NCBI GenBank assembly: GCA_003427395.1
Contig: BFEA01000027.1
Span: forward strand, 5,008,460-5,042,786
DNA: 34,327 nucleotides
Source of the DNA: Chara braunii
Taxonomy: Eukaryota; Streptophyta; Charophyceae; Charales; Characeae
Direction: 5' to 3'
A model generated the notes under the pieces. The model searched no databases. It saw nothing but the letters and a program-made list of their open reading frames with translations, and was not told the origin of the DNA. Of the stretch, positions 1 to 9,640 are shown one piece after another. The position numbers were made by a program, and so were the translations under genes. How positions within the stretch are numbered: position 1 is the stretch's first letter; every line of letters begins with the position of its first letter.

Positions 1-169
1 CTTGTGTCCGGACCTCTAGGCCCTGTCCGGTGGGGTGAAATGACACTGAAAAATCACCCCATTATTTTTCGAGGGGCGGCCAGGACCCAATAAACGTCCT
101 GGGCCGCCCCCCTTTGTGTTTTCTTTTTTTTTTTCTCCCCAGGGGCCTCCATCCGGACATCAGGACCAG

Positions 170-199
170 ACACCGGACACCGGACACCGGACACCGGAC
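170..199. repeat. 7-bp tandem repeat in TCCGGAC-rich DNA
   Basis: Four tandem copies of CACCGGA lie inside 1-235, a GC-rich stretch in which TCCGGAC and GTCCGG recur in both orientations. The same words reappear in the foldback element near 10700-10890. No credible coding region is seen in 1-530. Confidence 0.7.
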
Positions 200-535
200 T
201 GTCTGGAACCCGGTCCGGACGTCCGGACGGTTACCATGCACAGGTTTCAATTTGATATTTCAATATTTGATATTTTTTAGGCCATACTCACACTACCACT
301 TTCCCCCAAATGAATCTGACTGCAATTACACCCAGACCTGGATGCATCCGACTGTAATCGCATCCAGAGATAATTTGAAAAAGTCCCAAGCGTGAGTATA
401 TGCCCTTATCGAGGATTGACTACATCTCCATGTCATCAATGGATCTCACACCAACGCTCACAATGCTCAGCGAACGACAATTGCAAACAGGTAGCAAAGT
501 ACGCAGGAGTCAAGACAAAGGAAGAAGAAGAGAAG

Positions 536-624
536 TCCTTCGGGACATCCGTTAAAAGCGGAATGCTAAAGAGAAGACTATCATGACCCCTGCGCAAGGA
601 CGACACACATAAAACGAGAAACAG
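536..624 (+). pseudogene. U6 snRNA pseudogene
   Basis: The sequence follows U6 snRNA from the 5' stem-loop (CCTTCGGGACATCC) to the 3' end (GAGAAACAGTCC). It is recognised from the universally conserved U6 sequence. It is degenerate at the functional core: the ACAGAGA box reads AAAGAGA, and the AGC triad region is altered (CTATCATG instead of TTAGCATG). No T-run terminator follows; A-rich and GAA-rich DNA does instead. I read it as a dead, probably retroposed copy. Confidence 0.8.
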
Positions 625-628
625 TCCA

Positions 629-712
629 AATTGAAAAAGAAAAAGAAGAAGAAGAAGAAGAAGAAGAAGAAGAAGAAGAGGAGGAGGAGGAGGAGGGAGG
701 AGGAGGAGGAGG
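629..712. repeat. GAA/GGA microsatellite
   Basis: A purine-only tract of AAG/GAG triplets directly follows the U6 pseudogene. Apparent Lys- or Leu-rich reading frames across it are artefacts of the repeat. Confidence 0.9.
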
Positions 713-943
713 GTACACTCAAACAAAGTAAGAGTCCGTTGACACGCTATATTGGGACTCACTCTACTACTCAACATTCGAGACATATCCGGACTGTTTA
801 TGGACCGCTTGAACATTGTGAATGTCTCGGGACCGTTTTCAGCTCCACATGCATTTAGGATGTTGTTCAGTGCAGCGAGACCCATTTTCTCAGCTTCCCC
901 CTTCCATCTCTGGGCACTCCTCCCCAGCCAATCGTAATCATAC

Positions 944-1053
944 TACTGTCTTCACCTGAATCGAACGCTGGGTCATTGTCGCTGCATGCAGACTGAAAGT
1001 TGCACCCAATACAGCCATAATGATTGGGCGTTCTGTTCTGGTGAATATGGTAG
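944..1053. repeat. Palindromic (foldback) element, copy 1
   Basis: The left arm starts CTACTGTCTTCACCTGAA. The right arm ends TTCTGGTGAATATGGTAG, its imperfect reverse complement. About 30 of 42 arm positions pair, around a centre of about 25 bases. Related copies lie at 11906-12015, 12630-12707 and 13083-13147. Short length, long arms and several copies suggest a MITE-like or foldback element. No target-site duplication was identified. Confidence 0.65.
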
Positions 1054-1099
1054 CTGTAATGACCTGCAAAATCACAGACTAAGAACTGTGCTGATTTCT

Positions 1100-2394
1100 C
1101 AGTTTTCCCGCTGGATTGTGTGTCCGCTGAGATTCCCGCTGTTCGCTGAGATTTCTAAGTCTGTGTGTGAGCGTGTTTGCTGGTTTCCATGTTTGTCGGG
1201 ATGCTCGAGTGGTGTGTGTGTGGCCTGCCAGGGCACTTGTTTGTTTGAAAGGCCCAAGGGGTCAGTACTTACCTGTGGCCATGACTTTGAGGTTTGCAGT
1301 GGGGAAAACACTCAAGTAGCGGGGACTACGCCTGCGACACTTAGGGCGGCAGGGAAAAACACTCAAGTAGCAGGGAGGCCGCTACCACTCAAGTAGCGGT
1401 AGATGTGTCGGGAACCCGAGGCCCACCAGAAGAAGACAAAAGTTAGTATTTTTAGAGTCCCAGTAGCAGTAGGCCTAGAGGTAGGCAGGTACCAGTCCAA
1501 GTAGCCTGAGTCTAGGGCCTGTGTGGACGATATCAGAGCCTGCAATGATGTTTCCCTCCGAAAGGGAGGAGGGACCGGTTGCTTGGAGGCCGCGCAGCCT
1601 GGAAGTGACCGCCAAAGAGGCAGGGTGGCCGCTATATCTCCAGGAACAGCGTTTTGCTCTTCCTCATTTGCGGCATGCAAGTTTGGGCGTCATCCTGCTT
1701 GAGCCGGCGCTGGTTCTCAGAGCACTGCTGGGGAGGAAGGAGGAGAGCTGGGTGCTCTGCCTGGCTATGGCGAGCAGCCCAGCTTGAGGAGTAGGAAGAA
1801 GGGGCGAAGGAAGAGAGTGGTGGAGACTTACCTGGCTATGGTGGGCGCCATCTTCATCACCTTGTTAGGCGCTGCATCTGGAAGGCCCCAGTTGGGGTAG
1901 TGCTGCACCAAGAAGGCTTCGAGGCAGAGTCAGGCATGGCGGCATGAAGAGCAGCGGCCATAGCTGCTTTGCGTTGTCTTTTGCACATCAGGACAGGGCC
2001 TGTAGTAGTCTGCAATAGCCTAGGTCTGTGAGAAGTGGGAAGAGAGAGGCCATGGCTATGGTGGACCTATTGTCGTGCTAGCAGTAAGAGGGAACTTCGA
2101 ATATTGATTCTGGTTCAACCACTCATTGGTATTATTATTATTTGAAGAAGAATAAGATTGGCGGAGACAAGGGGGAGGAGGAGAAATGAGAGTGAAGGGG
2201 GGATTTGTCATTGGTCTTGCTGGTGTACATCTTCTTCTTCTTCTTCTTCTTCTTCTTTCTTCTTCTTCTTCTTCTTTCTTTCTTCTTCTCTCTTCTTCTT
2301 TGGTCTCTATCTCGTTGCAAGTGTTTTCATTTCTTTTGCAATGGCGCCACTCCTTGTGAATTTACACTTCAGAAATAGCCAGGATCGTAACATT
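1100..2394 (+). mobile_element. Probable 5' LTR of decayed retroelement A
   Basis: The right boundary is set by a primer-binding-site match at 2395. The left boundary is uncertain. Three CACTCAAGTAGC words (about 1311-1400) and several GGCTATGG/GCCATAGC words (1750-2060) occur here. GCCATAGC also recurs in the LTR and leader of the gypsy element at 28580-29230, which suggests related families. No clear TATA box was found. A CTT microsatellite (2229-2303) interrupts the 3' part. A second LTR copy was not found, so the LTR call is an inference. Confidence 0.4.
2229..2303. repeat. CTT microsatellite
   Basis: Uninterrupted to lightly interrupted TTC triplets. No coding value is assigned to frames crossing it. 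Confidence 0.9.
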
Positions 2395-2406
2395 TGGTAT
2401 GAGAGC
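2395..2406 (+). promoter_or_regulatory. Retroelement primer-binding site (initiator-Met type)
   Basis: TGGTATGAGAGC differs by one base from TGGTATCAGAGC, the usual plant LTR-retrotransposon primer site complementary to the 3' end of initiator methionine tRNA. It lies about 1.6 kb upstream of a gag-like ORF on the same strand. That spacing fits a long-leader gypsy element. Confidence 0.55.
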
Positions 2407-3876
2407 GGACTTACTTGCTGGCGAGAGGTATTCGTCACCCTAACCCTAATTCCGAGTTAGTTAGGGCTCACTAACCTCTGATTAGGGTTGGAGGTTAGGT
2501 TAAGAGGGGCAGCGAGGTATAGTGGAGCTGCCCCCACCTCGTTAGGTCATGTTGGGTCGACATGGACCTGACCAGGTTGGTTGAGTGAATGCTTGGGGTG
2601 GCGAGACACAAAGGAGGCTGATTGCAGTGAGTGAGAGGGAGTAGAAGGTGAGAGGTACTTGCACCTGGAATCTGGACCTGAATAAGACATTGAGTGACTT
2701 TTGGGCTTCCTCTCAAGAGGGAAGACTTGATTGGGAGCTGCCATACCTGCATCGAAGAGCTGCAAGTTGCTACTTTGGTCTTCAACATCAACGGGGGATC
2801 CGACGTTGTATATTGGTGTAGGTAGTCCTTAGTCATGCTAGGACACTTTGTGTAGTGGTAGCTAGGGTTCAGGAGGCCCCATGAGAGAGGGGGGTGAGCC
2901 GTTATGTCATCTTTGGAGGCCGGGCCTCACAGGTAAGTGCCGTGTGACTTGGGTTGCCCACGGGTGGTTGTTCGGTGCTTCACGGCCTGTTGGGGATTGA
3001 GATGGGCTCTTTTCCTCTTCTCGGCAGTCTTGGTTGTGTGTGTGAGCGTGTGGATTGCTTTCTCACCTGATGGATGAATGGATGACATATCTTGTTCTAA
3101 ACGGCATATCTTTCTATAGTGCATTGTCTTTTCATTTCTGAATGGCTGTAGTTAGTTGGTTCTTGCTGAAGTTCGCTTTTCTTTGTCGGTATGGTAGAGG
3201 CAATTTGCGACAATCTTGGGACACCCTTCTGGTTGGTCCTGGTCCACGACCTACTTGGGACCCTTTGGAACTCCGTGGGACCAGGCCCAACGGGACAGGA
3301 CCCTTTGGCCCCAAACCTGTTACTGTCAGTTGAATTTATCTGCTGCGCTGGAATTGGGGGGGACACGGCTAGTAGGGACATTCCCTTTTGAGTGGATCTT
3401 GACTGGGTCTTACCGCACATTCTAACACACTGCCCTGCATCTAGCTCGGCGACCGTCTGCACCCCTCAAGATCTCCATTGCTACAGTTAGTTCTTTCTTT
3501 TGTCTGATTTATTTGCGATGCATGATCCATGTTGGGTTAGTCAAGAGGGGATCTCGCGTCTGATCTTACTGGACCCATTCGATAAGTCAGACCTCTCTCT
3601 GAATTGTTTTTTATTTTTTGTATCTATCCTGCTGCAAGGATGCCATTCTCTAGTCCAAATGAATTGCCGCTCCGGGTAGGAGTTCTATCTTCCCTCTTGT
3701 GAATCCCTCTCCCCCTCCNTCTTCCCTCTTGTGAATCCCTCTCCCCCTCCTCCCCCCCCCCCGCCCCACCGCCTCTAATCTGAACTATCTATGTCCAGTC
3801 TTGAGATGCGTGCACAAAAGGCACACAGAAAGAGAAGGTACTCCTTTTTAGAGTGTGAGGAAGGGTAAAGAGGAGT
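2407..3876 (+). other. Leader region of element A, no gene recognised
   Basis: I see no recognisable protein. The short open frames here overlap one another in several frames and show no domain. The duplicated phrase TCTTCCCTCTTGTGAATC (near 3690 and 3720), a single N at 3719 and a C-rich run (3750-3770) mark low sequence quality or slippage. Position between a primer site and a gag-like ORF suggests a retroelement leader. Confidence 0.35.
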
Positions 3877-4034
3877 GTTCGTCCAAACGCAAGGGAAGAG
3901 CGGACTCCTCTTAAGAGATCTACTGACGCCCCATCCCCCGGCATGGCAAACATCTGTTCGTCCAAATGCAAGCGAAGAGCGGACTCCTCTTGAGAGATCT
4001 ACTGACGCCCCATCCTCCAGCATGGCAAACATCT
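3877..4034. repeat. 79-bp tandem duplication
   Basis: Two adjacent copies (3877-3955 and 3956-4034) with few differences. Each holds GTTCGTCCAAA, GAGCGGACTCCTCTT and GCATGGCAAACATCT. The second copy supplies the ATG (about 4021) of the gag-like frame. The first has the same ATGGCAAACATCT but is out of register (79 is not a multiple of 3). Confidence 0.9.
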
Positions 4035-4830
4035 CTGCACAATGGCAGGCCATGCTGGACGCAGCGGACGGAAAAGAGAAACCGTTCTTTCAGAAACTCT
4101 ATGATGATGCATTGCACAGAGAGAGGGAGGTAGAGGCAGCAACTAGAGCAACAAGTATTGCTGCCCAAGTGGCCCTTCTGACTGTCCCGGAGTCAGTGCA
4201 GGTTATCAAAGAATTGACCTTAGTGAGTGGAGGAAGGTGACTCCTGTTCGCACTCTTGAGGACCTCCTCATCGCGCAATACCAAGATAAGCACGCTGCGC
4301 TCAAAGCAGGACTGAAGCTTGAGGCTCTCAAGGGTCAAAAGTGGAGAACTTCCATGCAGGCTCTGGAGCAGCACTTGACTAGTTTATTCACTAATCCAGA
4401 TGTAGGATGGACTGATGTGCCTTGCATGGATGTAGTTATGGGAGTGGCCCCTGAAGGATGTATCTCCCGGCTAGGACTCAAGGAGCATTCGACTTGGTGT
4501 GAGCTCTGAACGGGTATAGTTAACCTAGAGGCCAAAAACATTGCCAGGCATGCGAAGACACCTGCTGCAGGTAAGTCCTTCAGATGCAAGCGGTCTGGAA
4601 GCAGCAACCAGCTTGCCCTGCATAAACATCTGGAGGCTGAGGACCAGTCTTATGCGGATGATCTGCCTCTAGATGATGATCTAGGGTCGAACTCCGATGT
4701 GGGCTGTTCGACATCAGCCCTCGAGTCTAATATGAACGAAGGAGAGAAGTATAATGCCTTTAAAAAGACAGTTTCTGGCAAGGGGCCCAACCGTTGTCAG
4801 ACCAAATACCCTTACAAGGGTATCTGACCG
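4021..4830 (+). pseudogene. Gag-like ORF of element A, frameshifted
   Basis: The frame opens MANISAQWQAMLDAADGKEK, is charged and helical, and stops at 4240. The theme continues one frame over from 4237 (TPVRTLEDLL, then YQDKHAALKAGLKLEALKGQ, then SMQALEQHLTSLF) to a stop near 4509. It can be followed further in the same register to about 4830 (LEAKNIARHAKTPAAGKSF, acidic DDLPLDDD). Position downstream of a primer site, helical character and decay fit a capsid-type Gag. No CCHC zinc knuckle or protease motif was found, so the family call is inference. No polymerase follows within 4830-5470. Confidence 0.4.
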
Positions 4831-4839
4831 TGTTTTTGC

Positions 4840-5470
4840 AGGTCGCCCACGTCGCGACCTTGATGCCCAGAAGGATGCGGCGACACATGATGCTTCCGGA
4901 TGTTTGAGGTTGCCATGCCCGTCATGCCATTACAGGTTGTGATAGTATGTACTGAACTAGAGGGCACAGCGGTCGCATTAGTGTGGAGATGCCGCGTCCG
5001 TGAGATCTTTGTTTCGGTTCATTAATGTTTTTTGAATCTTGTCTTGCTCTTGTGATTTGGTCGAGCCCCAAGGGTGCGACCTTTTGGAAGTTTTACTTAT
5101 GTCGGACCGGGAGTGGCGGCTTCGCTTGTAGTTGACGGAGTGTCGCATGGCCATGAAACAACCTTGGCGTGAGTCGGACAAGGCCGGATCAGGAAAAATC
5201 CCACGCACGAAGATGCACAAAGGTTTAGTGGGTAGGATCTTAGCGTGTGTACGGCAAACCGCGTGCGCTCAGGAGAAATTGGACGTGGGGGTGATGGATA
5301 GTATGCCCCATAGCCAAGGCGTGGCTTTCGGGCCTCGTATGTACAGGGTCGAAGTTCAGCGGCCATGGGACTAACCGGTGGGCTTGGGTTGGCCAAGGTA
5401 TAGCCTCGGGAAAGTTTGGTAGGCCCTGACCCGACAAAGGTATATGGGATTTTGCGCCTTGGAGATATGA
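4840..5470. other. Unassigned stretch
   Basis: Several overlapping 60-180-codon frames occur on both strands, but none shows a recognisable domain or clear splice structure. I see no gene I can support. Confidence 0.4.
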
Positions 5471-5473
5471 ACC

Positions 5474-5740
5474 TGAGCTTAGCTCTATTGGTTGAGGCAT
5501 TGGACTTTCGGGCTACAGGTTGGGAGATCGGGGCCAGCGGGTGGCGATAGAGCGATGGAGCGCGATTGGAGCGACCAAGGGGTTGAGGGTCCCGCGGGAC
5601 TATCCCCCTTGTTTTTGCTGCCAGTCCCAAGCACGGGCCCGACGGCCAGGATTAAAAGGGGGACCAACGTTTTCCCTTTTCATTTTTATAAAATTTTATC
5701 TTTTATATTTTTCTTTTTCTTTTTTTTGCCTTTTCCTATT
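5474..5740 (+). repeat. tRNA-like SINE candidate with T-rich tail
   Basis: TTAGCTCTATTGGTTGAGGC resembles a tRNA D-arm/box A. It is followed by an anticodon-arm-like stretch (CATTGGACTTTCGGGCT) and a GC-rich body, then a T-rich tail from about 5665. No good box B is seen. It could be a diverged tRNA-derived SINE rather than a tRNA gene. Confidence 0.3.
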
Positions 5741-5790
5741 TTTTTGGGGCCATGCCCGGTGCCAGTCCCCGGACTGGCTGTAGAACCAAT

Positions 5791-5870
5791 TGGCCCTAGC
5801 TCACTTGGTACACCCTTGAACTGTTGAAATACAGACCTGAGCTCGAATCCGGATGCAATCAGATGAGCAC
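5791..5870 (+). repeat. tRNA-derived SINE head, copy 1
   Basis: CTAGCTCACTTGG matches an RNA polymerase III box A and GAGCTCGAATCC a box B, about 40 bases apart. The body reads TTGAAATACAGACCTGAGC, then GCAATCAGATGAG. The same layout occurs at 9261-9345 and 14415-14490, so this is a dispersed family rather than a tRNA gene. A U6-derived fragment follows about 70 bases downstream. Confidence 0.6.
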
Positions 5871-5938
5871 AATATTCAGACTTACCTGGGCTCGGCCAGT
5901 CTGCCGATGATATCCCCAGGCCATCGCTTGGGACTTGG

Positions 5939-5998
5939 TCCTTCGGGACATCCGTTAAAATTGGAACGATATAGAGAAGATTGGCATGGCACCTGCCT
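5939..5998 (+). pseudogene. U6 snRNA 5' fragment
   Basis: Matches the U6 5' half: GTCCTTCGGGACATCC, TTAAAATTGGAACGAT, then ATAGAGAAGATTGGCATGG. It diverges after GGCACCTGC. The ACAGAGA box reads ATAGAGA and the AGC triad reads GGC. The 3' half is absent. It lies downstream of a tRNA-like SINE head, giving a tRNA/U6 composite. Confidence 0.75.
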
Positions 5999-6025
5999 AC
6001 GTGGTTGCAGAGCAGCCGTGAGATG

Positions 6026-6245
6026 TTCAGATCGGGTGGCTGAAGCCGGTAAGTATGCAGAATCAAGCTTTGGACGTGATTGCAGGCAGGTACATTCTGA
6101 GAGAGTGGTAGTACAGGCCTGTTTTCATAGAGTTATTCAGATCGGATGGCTGAAGCCGGTAAGTACGCAGAATCAAGCTTTGGACGTGATTGCAGGCAGG
6201 TACATTCTGAGAGAGTGGTAGTACAGGCGTGTTTTCATAGAGTTA
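6026..6245. repeat. 110-bp tandem duplication
   Basis: Two adjacent copies (6026-6135 and 6136-6245) differ at only a few positions. Each contains GGCTGAAGCCGGTAAGTA, AATCAAGCTTTGGACGTG and TTTTCATAGAGTTAT. GCCGGTAAGTA looks like a splice donor, but no exon frame was recognised. The duplication could sit in an LTR, given the primer-like site at 6479. Confidence 0.9.
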
Positions 6246-6478
6246 TACCACGTCGAAATCTTATCTGATTTGATTTCCTTACTTGGCTTGAGTTTCTTTT
6301 TTCATCTGGATTTATTTTTCTTCCCTTTGTTCGTCACTACTTTTCAAAATGGATGAGGTCCGGAAGAGCTCCGGTTCGTGCTGATTTTAGCCATACTGGC
6401 GGTGGTTGTAGGTGGATTGAGTAGGTTTCACCTATTCGCAGGACCTCAGCGGTAGGCTANTACAAGAGTTATATCCTA

Positions 6479-6491
6479 ATTGGCATCAGAG
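6479..6491 (+). promoter_or_regulatory. Possible retroelement primer-binding site
   Basis: ATTGGCATCAGAG resembles the initiator-Met primer site (TTGGTATCAGAG) with one mismatch. It follows a region with a tandem duplication that could be LTR. No gag or pol follows before the GA repeat at 6979, so any element would be a fragment. Confidence 0.3.
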
Positions 6492-6978
6492 ATCTAGGAT
6501 CTGTTCCATGCTTTTGAGTCTTGTNGTGCTTANAGATGGCTTTCAGTGTGTAGGTTGCATAGTTTTCATCTTTAGCCGAAGCCAGGGAATGGCCCTGGTA
6601 TCTTAAAGGTTTCTGCAAAATTTCTTCAATATGTTTTTGAATGGGACGCTGGGCCCGGTTCCCAGCACGTGTTGCTCCCCACGAATAGATTGGAGCATGT
6701 CCAGTTCAAAAAAATAAAATGAAAAATAAAAATAAAAATGGATGAATATAATGCCAAAAAGGAGGCGTACATTCCACCTGAAAAGCTAGCCGTGCCTTTC
6801 ACTGCACGCAGAGGTTGTTAAGGTGGCAGGATCTGACAGCGGGAGCTAGCCATTTGATTTGGAGGCCGGACGACTGTCGGACTACGCGTTGAGGAGGGAC
6901 GCGCGCGGAGTATCCAAGAAGCGAAGTGTCGGGGGAGGAAGGGGAAGAAAGTCAGAGAGCAGAAGACGAGGTCGAGGT

Positions 6979-7062
<84 letters not shown>

Positions 7063-7063
7063 T
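6979..7063. repeat. GA microsatellite
   Basis: About 40 GA dinucleotides with one interruption. Predicted Arg-Glu and Leu-Ser repeat proteins crossing it are artefacts. Confidence 0.95.
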
Positions 7064-7652
7064 AGTAGTAAGGATGGCAGAGCAGAAATGGTATAACTAA
7101 CCTGATTCTTAACAGAATCGGCCGAACTAAAGGTCAACACAGGGGGTTTTGACCCTGACAAGCTCGATGGTTGTGTTAGAATTTCTGTGAGTAGTGTGGG
7201 AGAAGTTAGTGGAAAAGAGAGCATCGGGAGGGAGGTTGGAAAGAATGAAGAGGGGAGAGAGAGAAAGTTGGCAGACAGTTACTGTGGCAGTTTGGTCGAG
7301 GAGACATGCTGTTTGGGGCTTTCGATGTGGGGGAATCTGATGACGGGGTCAGATTCGGAGATTAGTGGGTGGTTTCGTTGCTGAACGAGTAAAAGGCTGT
7401 GCGACACGTGGGTGAGCATGGGCGGAATGAAGGTGTGTGAGAAGGGGGAGCATAGAAAACAGCGAGAGAAGGACGCGAGTTAGGAGAAGAGATCGAGTGA
7501 AGGTGATGAAGGGAAGATCCGGGAGGAGATCCATTTCTTTTTATTTTTTTTATTCCTTTCTTTTTTAACGGTTTATCCATCTGGTCAGGGCGAGGCTGAG
7601 GTCCCGCAGGTGACGGGAACGTTTGGGAAGCAGGGGGCGAACCAGGCGTGAT

Positions 7653-7722
7653 GAATCTTCCGAAGGTTTAGACGAAGATTCATTCTCATTTTGCACATTT
7701 GGTGAGTAGCGGAGCTGGGCTT
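7653..7722 (+). repeat. MITE half-copy (GTGAGTAG family)
   Basis: GAAGATTCATTCTCATTTTGCACATTTGGTGAGTAGCGGAGC (positions within 7672-7714) matches the right half of the MITE family complete at 15662-15782 and 25081-25202. Only this half is present. Confidence 0.6.
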
Positions 7723-7734
7723 CTCCATCATCGC

Positions 7735-7880
7735 GGTGATCTTCTCCTTCGCCATCGTGGTGGTCTTCTCCTTCATGCTCTTGGCGGCCTTCTCCTTTGC
7801 CATCATGGTGGTCTTCTCCTTCGTCGTCGTCGTGGCCTTCTCCTTCGCCGTGGTGGTGGTCTTCTCCTTCATTCATCGCG
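7735..7880. repeat. 24-bp minisatellite
   Basis: Six imperfect 24-base units built on CTTCTCCTTCGCCATC.TGGTGG. Because 24 is a multiple of 3, every frame on both strands stays open. On the minus strand it reads as a His/Asp/Glu-rich or Lys/Thr-rich 8-residue repeat. A functional protein cannot be ruled out. It lies downstream of the kinase HisKA exon, but the sequence is not a kinase domain. Confidence 0.8.
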
Positions 7881-8028
7881 GCGGTCGTTTTCGTCATGCG
7901 GCTACTCAAAGTGGTCATCAGCGACTCGTCGCCATCGACCCCCGCGGTTCCTTTTCGCTTCTCCCTGACAAATGAATCGGACAATTAGTGTGGCCAGGTG
8001 CCGACCAGCAGCAACGAGAGGGACACAC

Positions 8029-8047
8029 ACACACACACACACACACA

Positions 8048-8143
<96 letters not shown>
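8029..8143. repeat. CA then GA microsatellite
   Basis: Nine CA dinucleotides (8029-8047), then a GA run of about 47 units to 8143. It lies about 96 bases downstream of the HisKA exon's splice donor, within the presumed next intron of the minus-strand kinase. Confidence 0.95.
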
Positions 8144-8146
<3 letters not shown>

Positions 8147-8239
8147 CATCAAAGGTGACGATTCCGAAGGGAAAAAGAAGAAAAGCAAAAGAGAACAAAG
8201 ACTGCAGTCACTGCACAGATTTTTCCAAACCAAACCTAC

Positions 8240-8594
8240 CTGGCGAATCCTGCTGGGATCTCCTACGGCCACTGCAGGCACAGCGTCTTGGATTAACACC
8301 GCAAATTCAAGGTTTCTCTCCCTCGCTTTGTCGCTGGACATGCTGAGAACTTCATCAAACAGCGAGTGAAGGTTGAACGGTATGGATTCCAGATCCATGA
8401 GCCCGGAGTCGATTTTCGACACGTCCAAAATGTCGTTGATGATTGAGATGAGAATATTGCCGCTTGTAAGTGCCGTCTCCGTATAGTCCATCTGCAAACC
8501 AGTGAGATCTGTGTCCAGGAGAAGGCTAAGCATTCCTAACACACCATTCATTGGTGTGCGTATTTCATGTGAAATCGTAGCCAGAAAGCTTGAT
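8240..8594 (-). CDS. CHASE histidine kinase, HisKA exon
   Basis: This 355-base exon encodes the dimerisation and phosphoacceptor domain of a plant-type sensor histidine kinase. The phosphoacceptor is the His of SHEIRTPMNGVLGML, codon at 8567-8569. It continues with helix two (NDILDVSKIDSG) and VGDPSRIRQ, the lead-in to the ATP-binding domain. The start is set by an acceptor (GCTTTGCAG, AG at 8595-8596) that restores the split Lys codon from the upstream exon. The end is set by the donor CAG/GTAGGT at 8239, where plant family members continue into the HATPase N-box. That next exon is not seen in 1-8239. It could lie beyond the window in a long intron, or the gene may be broken. Confidence 0.9.
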
Positions 8595-8669
8595 CTGCAA
8601 AGCACAACCAACAGCAAGGAGAACACAAAGAACCGTCAATAGAAGAGAACGGTTTCACCAATGAGTAAA

Positions 8670-9063
8670 AGTGCGCTCTTTTACTTGATAGAGGAGAGGT
8701 GGTCTCATATCGCACATGTTACGTATAGACCGGTGTGCAGTTGTTGTCTTCTATTTTCTTTGCTTGTTTTGCAAATTATGGTCCTGGCTCCTTCTATTCT
8801 GGGGAGTGTCAGTCCGGTTCCTATTCCACCGGCAAGTCCGAAAAATCCGAATATACATTACATTGAAACTCACGCACGCTTCCTTCCGTTTGGCCGAAGG
8901 ACCCCTGAACAGCATTGATTGCTCCACCTTGGTGGAGGATTGACTGTCAGCTTGCCATGTCCCTCTCTTTCCTCTCAGATCTGGAGGCCAGATCTGCCAA
9001 ATAATGCTATGCCACCTAGAAAGAGCTCATCCTTTCTAGGTGGCATAGTGCGCTCTTTTACTT
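8670..9063. mobile_element. Insertion candidate flanked by 17-bp direct repeats
   Basis: AGTGCGCTCTTTTACTT occurs at 8670-8686 and again at 9047-9063, bracketing about 360 bp. The right end is a perfect hairpin (9007-9048) abutting the second repeat. The flanking repeats have the size of a target-site duplication from target-primed retroposition, but no poly(A) tail or promoter boxes were found. The interior has no recognisable gene. Confidence 0.45.
9007..9048. repeat. Perfect 17-bp hairpin
   Basis: CTATGCCACCTAGAAAG pairs perfectly with CTTTCTAGGTGGCATAG across an 8-base loop. There is no following T-run, so it is not a terminator. It forms the right end of the candidate insertion. Confidence 0.85.
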
Positions 9064-9260
9064 AATATATAAGTGACAATTATAATATACTATGGATTGA
9101 TGATGAGGAGGAGCAAGTTCAGCAATGTAACATGTGTGATATGAACACCTGGCGGTGGCCTTCGCCCCACTTCTCCCAACCACTCCTTCCCTCACACACT
9201 CATAACTGCAGAATCAGAACCTGATGTGTGAAACAACTACGATAGATCATCCCACCAAGT

Positions 9261-9345
9261 GGTCTAGCTCAGTTGATACAATCCTAAATTGTCGAAATAC
9301 AGACCTGTGTTCGAATCTAGACAGAATCAGATATATGGAATTAAA
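9261..9345 (+). repeat. tRNA-derived SINE head, copy 2
   Basis: TCTAGCTCAGTTGATAC is a good box A and GTTCGAATCTAGAC a good box B, with the family body TCGAAATACAGACCTG between them. AGAATCAGATATATGG and an A-rich tract (to about 9370) follow. It lacks tRNA acceptor-stem pairing and has the same layout as copies 1 and 3. Confidence 0.7.
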
Positions 9346-9404
9346 TCTTTTATAAAAAAAAAGAAAAAAAGATAGATAATCCCCATAGACAGAAAGCCCA
9401 ATGA

Positions 9405-9640
9405 AAAAACTGGCGGATGCTGATGTAACATCCTCCACATACAATTTGGACGCCAATGAAATGCCCTCCACATGCAACCCTCTTTCCAGCAAGTGCACCT
9501 CCCCATCACAGCGAAAAAAGGAGAAGAAAAAAAGAGGAAGAAGAAGAGCAAGAAGAAGAAGAAGAAGAAGAAGAAGAAGGAGACGGCGGCGGCGGCGAAG
9601 ACGATGACGACGAAGAGGACGAAGAAGGAGAAATAAAAAA
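9405..9640 (+). repeat. GAA-tailed dispersed module, copy 1
   Basis: A unique head (GATGCTGATGTAACATCC, ACAATTTGGACGCC, AACCCTCTTTCCAGCAAG) is followed by a GAA tract, then a GAC/GGC-rich segment. The same order recurs at 11072-11315 with a few differences. CCTCCACAT.CAA occurs twice within the head. A short retroposon with a purine-rich tail is one possibility. Confidence 0.75.

Noticed and set aside
436-885. 149-residue Leu/Pro-rich minus-strand protein
   Set aside because: It is an antisense reading of the U6 pseudogene and the GAA microsatellite.
2434-2452. Telomere repeat (CCCTAA units)
   Set aside because: Only two units, in a retroelement leader. Far too short for telomeric or interstitial arrays.
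5097-5630. 177-residue minus-strand frame as a gene
   Set aside because: No domain is recognised. Overlapping frames of similar length exist on the other strand, as expected in GC-rich DNA. It cannot be supported.
6859-7224. Arg-Glu and Leu-Ser repeat proteins on both strands
   Set aside because: Pure translation of a GA microsatellite with no conserved flanks.
7985-8626. Kinase exon read through to 7985 as one 213-residue protein
   Set aside because: Past 8240 the frame crosses a consensus donor (CAG/GTAGGT) and then a microsatellite. Homology to kinases stops exactly at the donor.
9007-9048. Transcription terminator
   Set aside because: A strong hairpin, but no T-run follows and the setting is eukaryotic.
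9261-9345. Functional tRNA gene
   Set aside because: Box A and box B are present, but no acceptor stem or plausible anticodon arm pairs, and two similar copies exist.
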